A stretch of 7,827 nt of DNA from the NCBI GenBank assembly GCA_021774355.1, contig JAJFJE010000353.1:1-7827 (forward strand). Direction: 5' to 3'. How positions within the stretch are numbered: position 1 is the first letter of the stretch; every line of letters begins with the position of its first letter. This DNA comes from Alphaproteobacteria bacterium. Its GTDB lineage: Bacteria > Pseudomonadota > Alphaproteobacteria > Zavarziniales > Zavarziniaceae. The position numbers were made by a program, and so were the translations under genes. The notes beneath the pieces are model-generated. The model was not told where the DNA came from, made no database searches, and saw only the letters and a list, made by a program, of their open reading frames with translations. This document shows, in pieces, positions 1 through 7,827 of the stretch.

Positions 1-861
1 GCCGCCGGGCGGGGGGGCATAGCACATGGGGCCGAATTCCGGGAAGGTCAGGGCGCCACCGGCGTAGCCGTCGTTCAGATTGAGGCTGACGGCGAAGCTG
101 CGATGGGCCGTGTAGGGCGTGGTATTGTCCCGGTGCCGGGCGAAGGCGCCCTGCTGCTCGGCACTGTAGCAGCCGATGCGAAACGCCTCGGCGCTCTGGA
201 TGGCGACCCGGAACGCCTTGTGCACGGGCGGAATGACCCGTTGGCCAAAGGCGGCCATGACCGCGCCGACCAGGGCCGGGTCGGTGACCGTGACGTCGCT
301 GCGGCGCTTCCGGGCCTCGCCATAGGCGCCGCTCGCCCCTTTGGCCGAGGCGACCTCGTTGTCGCGCTTGGGCTGCGCCGACCAATAATCCAGCAGCCCC
401 CGGCATAGCGGCTCGTCGAGGACCCGCTCGAGAAGCAGGACCGGGGCCTGGGCGGCGACCAGGGTGCGCGGCCGCCGCGCTTCGTCGGCGGCCAGCAGGG
501 CCAGCGCCCGGTCCAGCGCGTCCGGCGCCAGCAGGGCAAGGCAGGTGCCGGTCCGGTCGAGCAGCACCAGCCCCTCGGCCACCCCGGACAAGGTCTCGGG
601 GGTCGCCACCACAAGCGGCGTACCCGCCGCCCAGCGCGGTGGCACCGCGGTGCTGACCACGAAGGCCAGGGCCCCGACGGCGGCCAGGGCGTCGCCCATG
701 GCGGCCAGGCCACGGGCGGCATCTGCGGCCGCTTCGGGGCGGGCCAGGGCGAGGACCAGGGGATGGCCGGCATGGCTCGCATCGGCCAGGTCGACGGGCC
801 GGCCCCGGGGATCGGTGAAGCCGGCGCGGGGCAGCGGGTCGCCGGGCGCAAAACGGGCCAT
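1..861 (-). CDS. Redoxin-like domain fused to a 2-oxoglutarate/Fe(II) oxygenase domain (3' end cut by window)
   Basis: This reading frame is open for 287 codons from the ATG at 861 to base 1, so the C-terminus is missing. Residues 1 to about 140 resemble an AhpC/TSA (redoxin) fold: an FAPGDPLP opening, a DPRGRPVDL segment, and GLVLLDRTG where redoxins have a late strand. There is no cysteine near the usual peroxidatic site; that stretch reads LVLALARPEAA. From about residue 150 the protein reads like a prolyl 4-hydroxylase-type oxygenase. It has a PVLLLERVLDEPLCRGLL opening, an Fe-binding H243-x-D245 pair (RHRDN), then SLNLN and GGALTFPEFG at 268-277. The distal iron-binding His and the 2-oxoglutarate-binding Arg/Lys would lie past the window edge. 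The family hydroxylates proteins or small molecules; the substrate here is unknown. The start lies 8 nt after the uvrA stop with no clear Shine-Dalgarno, which suggests co-transcription and perhaps translational coupling with uvrA. The oxygenase domain is well supported; the redoxin-like domain is a weaker match by eye. Confidence 0.8.
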   Translation of the reverse strand, partial: MARFAPGDPLPRAGFTDPRGRPVDLADASHAGHPLVLALARPEAAADAARGLAAMGDALAAVGALAFVVSTAVPPRWAAGTPLVVATPETLSGVAEGLVLLDRTGTCLALLAPDALDRALALLAADEARRPRTLVAAQAPVLLLERVLDEPLCRGLLDYWSAQPKRDNEVASAKGASGAYGEARKRRSDVTVTDPALVGAVMAAFGQRVIPPVHKAFRVAIQSAEAFRIGCYSAEQQGAFARHRDNTTPYTAHRSFAVSLNLNDGYAGGALTFPEFGPMCYAPPPGG

Positions 862-869
862 GACCGGGC

Positions 870-3737
<2,868 letters not shown>

Positions 3738-3747
3738 GGACCAGGCA

Positions 3748-3751
3748 CTCC
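3748..3751 (-). promoter_or_regulatory. Shine-Dalgarno of uvrA
   Basis: Read on the minus strand, this is GGAG, 10 nt before the uvrA ATG. It supports the chosen start, together with the conserved UvrA N-terminus. Confidence 0.6.
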
Positions 3752-3779
3752 GACAGCTGGCTGACGCGACAAAGGGGGA

Positions 3780-3816
3780 GGCCGACCTCGGCCGGTGACG
3801 GCTGCGGTGGTCGGCC
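3780..3816 (-). repeat. Competing inverted repeats in the uvrA leader
   Basis: GGCCGACC at 3780-3787 and GGTCGGCC at 3809-3816 are perfect 8-base inverted repeats. A third arm, TCGGCC at 3788-3793, is also complementary to GGCCGA at 3780-3785. The first arm can therefore pair with either the near or the far partner. All of this would lie in the 5' untranslated leader of uvrA if transcription starts near the LexA box. No T-run follows, so an intrinsic terminator is not supported. A role in leader folding is possible but inferred. Confidence 0.5.
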
Positions 3817-3832
3817 AGCCCGAATATGGGCT
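3817..3832. repeat. Small inverted repeat next to the uvrA leader repeats
   Basis: AGCCC and GGGCT form a 5-bp stem around the 6-base loop GAATAT. It directly abuts the far arm of the larger inverted repeat at 3780-3816. It is short, and by itself it could be chance in DNA this rich in G and C. Confidence 0.35.
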
Positions 3833-3888
3833 ACAACAGCCCGTCCTGCGAGTCGCCCGTTACAAAGACCGCTCGACTCGGCAGGTAT

Positions 3889-3903
3889 GTTCCTATTACG
3901 TTC
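3889..3903 (+). promoter_or_regulatory. LexA (SOS) box between uvrA and ssb
   Basis: The sequence is GTTCctattacGTTC, a perfect match to the alphaproteobacterial LexA operator GTTC-N7-GTTC. It ends 37 nt before the ssb ATG and begins 151 nt before the uvrA ATG, so one operator could serve both divergent genes. The next 11 bases repeat the same pattern (GTTCttattcc, then GTCA), giving a degenerate third half-site at 3911-3914. The -10-like hexamers TATGTT (3886-3891) and TATTAC (3894-3899) overlap the box. A weak -35-like TCGACT at 3873-3878 lies 15 nt before TATTAC. That fits repression by promoter occlusion, but no promoter here is strong enough to call. No other GTTC or GAAC occurs in the intergenic region. 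Confidence 0.85.
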
Positions 3904-3927
3904 TTATTCCGTCAATGCGCGGGACGC

Positions 3928-3931
3928 GAGG
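3928..3931 (+). promoter_or_regulatory. Shine-Dalgarno of ssb
   Basis: GAGG lies 9 nt before the ATG at 3941, within a purine-rich run. It decides the start: an upstream in-frame ATG at 3887 would begin inside the LexA box region and add 18 residues unlike any SSB N-terminus. Confidence 0.75.
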
Positions 3932-3940
3932 GGGAAGGCC

Positions 3941-4444
3941 ATGGCAGGCAGCGTGAACAAGGTTATCCTGGTCGGCAATCTGGGGCGCGATCCGGAATCG
4001 CGTTCGCTGCAGGATGGCAATCCGGTGGTCAATCTTTCGGTCGCCACGTCGGAATCCTGGAAGGACAAGAACTCGGGCGAGCGCAAGGAGCGGACCGAGT
4101 GGCACCGGGTGGTGATCTTCAACGAGAATCTGGCCCGCATTGCCCAGCAATATCTGCGCAAGGGCTCCAAGGTCTATGTCGAGGGTCAGCTGCAGACCCG
4201 GAAATGGACCGACAAGGACGGGGTCGAGAAATATTCCACCGAAGTGGTGCTGCAACGCTTCCGCGGCGAGTTGACCCTGCTCGACGGCAAGGGCGACGGC
4301 GGTGGCGGCGGCAGCTCCGATGACGAATATGGCGGCGGTGGCGGTGGCGGCTATGGCGGTGGCGGTTTCGGCGCTGGCCGTTCCGGTGGCGGTGGCGGCG
4401 GTGGCGGCCGCGGTCCGGCACTCGACGACGAAATCCCGTTCTGA
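3941..4444 (+). CDS. ssb: Single-stranded DNA-binding protein (SSB)
   Basis: SSB coats single-stranded DNA during replication, recombination and repair, and recruits partner enzymes through its C-terminal tip. The protein is 167 aa, near the usual bacterial length. Residues 1 to about 114 form the OB fold: SVNKVILVGNLGRDPE at the start, then NLSVATSESW, EWHRVVIF, YLRKGSKVYVEGQL and RKWTDKDG. Residues 117 to about 158 are an almost pure glycine linker with scattered Tyr, Phe, Arg and Ser. The last residues, LDDEIPF (161-167), are the acidic partner-binding tip, equivalent to DDDIPF in E. coli. The gene is divergent from uvrA, as in many proteobacteria, and has a LexA box just upstream, so SOS induction is likely. 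It converges on mtgA, with a hairpin between them. Confidence 0.98.
   Translation: MAGSVNKVILVGNLGRDPESRSLQDGNPVVNLSVATSESWKDKNSGERKERTEWHRVVIFNENLARIAQQYLRKGSKVYVEGQLQTRKWTDKDGVEKYSTEVVLQRFRGELTLLDGKGDGGGGGSSDDEYGGGGGGGYGGGGFGAGRSGGGGGGGGRGPALDDEIPF
4289..4414 (+). repeat. Glycine-codon low-complexity tract in ssb
   Basis: This stretch is dominated by GGC and GGT codons, interrupted by an acidic SSDDEY patch (residues 125-130) and single Tyr, Phe, Ala, Arg and Ser codons. It encodes the disordered SSB linker. Near-repeats of GGYGGGG and GGFGAG type suggest expansion by slippage. The frame stays open, so length changes in multiples of three are tolerated. Confidence 0.8.
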
Positions 4445-4458
4445 GTTTGACCAGGTGA

Positions 4459-4485
4459 GATACGGGGACACGGCGTCCCCGTATC
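4459..4485. terminator. Hairpin between convergent ssb and mtgA, probable two-way terminator
   Basis: GATACGGGGAC (4459-4469) and GTCCCCGTATC (4475-4485) form a perfect 11-bp stem around a 5-base loop, ACGGC. It sits 14 nt after the ssb stop and 10 nt beyond the mtgA stop, exactly where a shared terminator would be. No T-run follows on either strand, so it is not a classical intrinsic terminator. It may instead act with Rho or protect the 3' ends. Confidence 0.7.
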
Positions 4486-4495
4486 GGGCCAGCGG

Positions 4496-5200
4496 TCAGG
4501 GCGCTATGCAGGGCGGCCAGTCGCCGTCGCCGACGGCGGGCATGCGCGACAGGATGATGCCGGTGCGCCCCCGGACATAGGCCGAGGGCACGGCCGCCGA
4601 CAGGCGGCGCGGATTGGGCAGGACGGCGGCCAGCAAGGCGGCCTCGCGCGCCGACAGGGTGGCGGCGGTCTTGCCGAACAGGTGGCGGGCGGCGCTTTCC
4701 ACGCCATAAAGGCCAGGACCGAATTCGATCACGTTGAGATAGACCTCGATGATCCGGGACTTCGGCCACAACAGCTCGATCCAGACCGTGAAATAGGCCT
4801 CGAAGCCCTTGCGCAGCCAGGACCGGCCGGGCCACAGCCAGACATTCTTGGCGGTCTGCTGGCTGATGGTCGAGCCGCCGCGCCGCCCTTCGCCGTCGCC
4901 CAGATCGTCGAGGGCCGAGCCGATGGCCTGCCAATCGAAGCCGTGATGGAAGCAGAACTTGGTGTCTTCCGAGGCAATCACCGCCCGCACCATGGCCGGG
5001 GCAATGGCGTCGAGGCCAACCCAGTCCTTGTGCAGCGCCTCCCCTTCGAACAGGCGCAGCACCATCAGCGGGGTAAGCGGCACCGGCAGGACCCGGTAGA
5101 GCAGCACCAGATTGGCGGTGAACAGCAGCACCGCCACCGGAAACAGGGCCACAAAGCGCCGCCGGACCCGCCAGCGCCGGGACTTGGTCGTCTTGCCCAC
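4496..5200 (-). CDS. mtgA: Monofunctional biosynthetic peptidoglycan transglycosylase (MtgA)
   Basis: MtgA polymerises lipid II into glycan strands at the outer face of the inner membrane, without a transpeptidase domain. The protein is 234 aa, typical for the family (GT51). A basic N-terminus is followed by one membrane segment at about 16-36. GT51 motifs appear in order: EDTKFCFHHGFD with the catalytic Glu at 78, GGSTISQQ at 108-115, RKGFEAYFTVWIE from 130, KSRIIEVYLNVIEFG from 147 with the second essential Glu at 152, and REAALLAAVLPNPRRL near 185-200. The start is a GTG. It is the first usable start after an in-frame TAG three codons upstream, which is the stop of the preceding coiled-coil gene. 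No Shine-Dalgarno is visible, so translation is probably coupled to that gene. The gene is convergent with ssb. Confidence 0.95.
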   Translation of the reverse strand: MGKTTKSRRWRVRRRFVALFPVAVLLFTANLVLLYRVLPVPLTPLMVLRLFEGEALHKDWVGLDAIAPAMVRAVIASEDTKFCFHHGFDWQAIGSALDDLGDGEGRRGGSTISQQTAKNVWLWPGRSWLRKGFEAYFTVWIELLWPKSRIIEVYLNVIEFGPGLYGVESAARHLFGKTAATLSAREAALLAAVLPNPRRLSAAVPSAYVRGRTGIILSRMPAVGDGDWPPCIAP

Positions 5201-5209
5201 GCGAACGGG

Positions 5210-7827
5210 CTAGCGGTCGCGACCCAGCGCCACCGTGAGAACCCGGTGAAGCTTGCCGACATCGGAAGAGCGCAGGGCGGCGATCAGCACGTCCTCGTCA
5301 TCGGCATCGGCCGCCCGCCGGATCAATTCGTCGAATTGCCGGAGGTAGCGGTCGACATAGGTGCGGAACTCGCCGTCCTGCCGATATTTATTGGCGATGC
5401 GTTCCTGGCCCGAACGCTCCTTCTGGCTGCCCAGGCGGCGGGCGAAAATGCCCTTCTCGCCGCCCAGATAGCGCCGCCAGACCTCCTCGGGCAATTCGTC
5501 CTCCAGGGTGCGGGAGAGATCGACCGACAGGGCGTTGAGGCCGTCGACCACCGAGGCCGAGGCGGCCATGGCCGCCTGCTTGCGCATCTTGCGATCGCTG
5601 TCCTCGATCCCCCGGCGCTGGGCGTCGACCCGGGCGGCGGCATCGGTCAGGGCGGTCACCTGGCTGGCGACGGCCTGGGCGACGTCGCCGATCATGCGCC
5701 GGGCCTCGTCCGCCGACAGGGTCAGGGACCTGGTCTCGGTGCTGAGGTTCTGGGAAATCTGGCCCAGCGCCAGGGCGGTCTGCTCGGACAGGGTCTTGAG
5801 TTCGGCGCCGCGCTTGGTCGCCATGACGATGGCTTCCTCGATTTCCTCGCGGCTCTTGACCGAGGATTCGACCAGGGCCGCCCGTTCCCCGGCAATGGCC
5901 TGGCCCATCTCGCGCAGCTTGCCGATCGCCTCGGTGGCCTCGGCGGCCAGGCGGACATCGTCCCGGTTCAACGTCTCGACCAGGAGGTTGAGGCTGGCGA
6001 CGATGCCCTGGGCCGTGGCCTCGAGCTTGGCGACGAATTCGCCCAGGCCGCGCTCGGCATCGGCGACCTGCTCCCGGGCCCCGGAAATCCGCTCGTCGAT
6101 CCCGGCGGCCACGGTTTCCAACGCCGTGTTGGCGCGCTGGGCCTCGGTGGTTGCCCGAGTGCTGGCGCTGCCCACCGCCTCGACATGGCGCTGCAAGGCC
6201 TGGACCGAGCCGTCGATCCGGGCGGCCGCCCGCTCCGTGGCACTTTCCAGGTCGCGGCTGCGCCGGCCGATCAGCTCGCCGACCCGTTCCAGGCGGCCTT
6301 CGCTGGTCTCGGCGGCGCCCATCAGGATCTGGGCATGGCCGCCCAGGGCACCGGCGCTTTCGCCGATCCGCCGCTCGGCCCCGGCAGCGGCGTCGGCCAG
6401 GGCATCGGCGCGCTGGCGGAAGCTGGTCACCACCGTGTTCAGCCGCTGCACCGCATGGTCCGCCGTGGCGATGATATCGGAGGCCTGGCGCTGCATCGCC
6501 TTGGCCACGCCGTCGATGCTGCCTGCGGCCTGGCCGGCGGCGCCGTCCAGATGTTCCGCCTGGGTGCCGAAGCGGTCGCTCGCCTGGTCGATCTGTTCGG
6601 CGGCGCGGCTGGCGACCGCGCCGATGGTGGCGGCGTGGGTCTCGACGGTCTCCTGGATCGCCTTCAGGTCTTCCTGCAGCCGTTCGCTGGCGCGGCTCAA
6701 CTCCCGGGCGGTTTCGCCGGCGACGCGGGCGGCGTCGATCCCCCGGGTCTGGGCCTCGGCGACGGCGGCGCCGACCCGGGTCGCCAGCTTGTCGAAATTG
6801 TTGCCGACTTCTTCGATCTTGCCGAAGACCAGATCGGAGCTGCTTTCGAAGACGCTGGTATTGGCACGCAGGGCATCGCCCGCGGCGTGAACCCGGGCGG
6901 TTGCCTCGTTGCCGGCATTGGCGATCTCGTCGGCGACCTTGCGCAACTGCTCCCGCGCGGCCGTTGCCTTCTGTCCGGCGGACGCCGAAATCTCCGCCTG
7001 TTCGGCCGCCAGCCGGCGCAGGGCCTCGCCCAGATGGGTCAGGTCGGTGACCGCCTTGCCGACCTCGCCCTGGCTGGCGGTGACGATCTGGCGCATGCTG
7101 CGCTCGACCTGTTGCAGCCGGCCGATAACCTGCTCGGTCGCTTCATTCATGGTCTGGCTGGTGCGGGTGGCCGAGCCGAAGGCGCCGGCCAGGGCGTTGC
7201 CGCTGGTCTGGGCAACCTCCTCCAGGCGCGCCATTTCGCCGGCAATCTGTTCGCTCGCCCCGGCCAGCCGGCGGCTGACCTCGCCCACCCGATCCTCCAA
7301 CGCGCCCAGATTCGTCCGCATCGCCGAAATCTGGTCGGAAAATTCGCTGTTGGCGGCTTCCATCCGCGAGGCCGCCCCGTCGATCGCGGCGATCCGTTCC
7401 CGTTCGGCGGCGGCGACGCCGTCGGCCGCCACGCCGATGCGGCCGGCCGCCTTGTCCATGTCGGCCAGGCTCTGGCCGATGCGGGCGGTGGCGCCGTCGA
7501 TGGTGCGGGCCGTGTTGTCGCCGATGGCGGCCAGCGAATCGGCCTGGCGCTGCAACAGGCCGCCCGCCTCGGCGGCGGCGTTGGTTGCGGCCTTGGCGCC
7601 CTCCACCACCCGGTTGAAGCGCTGGTCGATCTGGCTTTCCAGGCTGCCGATCGTGCCAGTCAGGGCGTCGGTGGTCGAGCGGGTGGCCGAGGACAGGGCG
7701 TCCAGGGCGCCGCCGATGGCACTGCGCGCCTCGCGGGCATCGGCGGTCGCCTTCTTCAGGTCTTCCGTGCGGGCGGCCAGCGCGGCGCCCAGGCTGCGGG
7801 CGGCCTCGTTGGCGGCGTCGCCAGCCT
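5210..7827 (-). CDS. Large coiled-coil protein with TipN-like C-terminal domain (5' end cut by window)
   Basis: The frame is open without a stop from the right window edge to the TAG at 5212-5210, giving 871 visible residues; the N-terminus lies outside. The GTG at 7609 is only an internal codon. Visible residues 1-778 are rich in Ala, Glu, Arg, Gln, Ser and Thr and contain no proline, cysteine, tryptophan or tyrosine. This fits a long helical rod, the kind often labelled apolipoprotein-like or chemoreceptor-like. An A-x-x-IDG motif recurs within it. Residues from about 759 to the end form a distinct, probably globular domain with the only proline (779), a single Trp (VWRRYLGG) and SSDVGKLHRVLTVALGR near the end. 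From memory this resembles the C-terminus of Caulobacter TipN, a membrane-anchored cell-pole marker. If it is a TipN relative, membrane segments are expected in the missing N-terminus. It precedes mtgA by 9 nt in the same frame, so the two are probably co-transcribed. The coding call is firm; the TipN link is tentative. Confidence 0.65.
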   Translation of the reverse strand, partial: AGDAANEAARSLGAALAARTEDLKKATADAREARSAIGGALDALSSATRSTTDALTGTIGSLESQIDQRFNRVVEGAKAATNAAAEAGGLLQRQADSLAAIGDNTARTIDGATARIGQSLADMDKAAGRIGVAADGVAAAERERIAAIDGAASRMEAANSEFSDQISAMRTNLGALEDRVGEVSRRLAGASEQIAGEMARLEEVAQTSGNALAGAFGSATRTSQTMNEATEQVIGRLQQVERSMRQIVTASQGEVGKAVTDLTHLGEALRRLAAEQAEISASAGQKATAAREQLRKVADEIANAGNEATARVHAAGDALRANTSVFESSSDLVFGKIEEVGNNFDKLATRVGAAVAEAQTRGIDAARVAGETARELSRASERLQEDLKAIQETVETHAATIGAVASRAAEQIDQASDRFGTQAEHLDGAAGQAAGSIDGVAKAMQRQASDIIATADHAVQRLNTVVTSFRQRADALADAAAGAERRIGESAGALGGHAQILMGAAETSEGRLERVGELIGRRSRDLESATERAAARIDGSVQALQRHVEAVGSASTRATTEAQRANTALETVAAGIDERISGAREQVADAERGLGEFVAKLEATAQGIVASLNLLVETLNRDDVRLAAEATEAIGKLREMGQAIAGERAALVESSVKSREEIEEAIVMATKRGAELKTLSEQTALALGQISQNLSTETRSLTLSADEARRMIGDVAQAVASQVTALTDAAARVDAQRRGIEDSDRKMRKQAAMAASASVVDGLNALSVDLSRTLEDELPEEVWRRYLGGEKGIFARRLGSQKERSGQERIANKYRQDGEFRTYVDRYLRQFDELIRRAADADDEDVLIAALRSSDVGKLHRVLTVALGRDR

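Noticed and set aside
75..851. Minus-strand open frame of 258 codons, rich in Pro, Arg and Trp
   Set aside because: It is a frame-shifted shadow of the oxygenase gene, which reads from 861 to base 1 in another frame with clear HxD and GGALTFPEFG motifs.
3887..3940. Alternative upstream ATG for ssb at 3887
   Set aside because: It overlaps the LexA box and would add 18 residues unlike SSB N-termini; the ATG at 3941 has a good Shine-Dalgarno and the expected family start.
5508..6890. Plus-strand open frame of about 460 codons opposite the coiled-coil gene
   Set aside because: The Ser/Arg/Ala-rich translation is an antisense image of Ala/Glu/Arg helical codons, with no domain or ribosome-binding site.
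7607..7609. GTG at 7609 as the start of the coiled-coil gene
   Set aside because: The frame stays open and keeps the same helical composition for 72 more codons to the window edge, so the true start lies outside.

Overview
The window looks like chromosomal housekeeping DNA from a GC-rich alphaproteobacterium, possibly of the Rhodospirillales or a neighbouring group. The evidence is the very high GC content with strong G/C third-position bias, the ssb/uvrA divergent arrangement, and a perfect GTTC-N7-GTTC operator. That operator is the direct-repeat LexA box typical of Alphaproteobacteria; enterobacteria use a palindromic CTG-N10-CAG box. The sequence alone does not fix a genus.

Layout from left to right. 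(1) On the minus strand, a gene cut by the left window edge encodes a two-part protein: an N-terminal thioredoxin/redoxin-like domain without the usual peroxidatic cysteine, then a prolyl-hydroxylase-type 2-oxoglutarate/Fe(II) oxygenase domain. It begins 8 nt after the uvrA stop. (2) uvrA, minus strand, complete at 955 aa. (3) A 203-nt divergent intergenic region carries the LexA box next to ssb and strong inverted repeats in the uvrA leader. (4) ssb, plus strand, 167 aa, has a glycine-rich linker and an acidic DDEIPF tip. (5) A strong 11-bp-stem hairpin lies between the convergent ssb and mtgA. (6) mtgA, minus strand, encodes a monofunctional peptidoglycan glycosyltransferase. (7) On the minus strand, cut by the right window edge, is a very large alpha-helical protein of at least 871 visible residues. 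It has no proline, cysteine, tryptophan or tyrosine until a compact C-terminal domain that resembles the C-terminus of the Caulobacter polarity factor TipN. Its stop codon lies 9 nt before, and in frame with, the mtgA start.

The genes fall into two functional units. The DNA-damage unit is ssb and uvrA, plus the oxygenase gene if it is co-transcribed with uvrA, with one LexA operator between the divergent genes. The envelope/cell-pole unit is the coiled-coil gene followed by mtgA, which are probably co-transcribed. The least ordinary items are the redoxin-oxygenase fusion behind uvrA, the LexA operator with an 11-bp repeated unit, and the compositionally extreme coiled-coil protein. I see no CRISPR array, transposon, phage gene, tRNA or rRNA. 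There is no gene-free stretch longer than about 200 bases.
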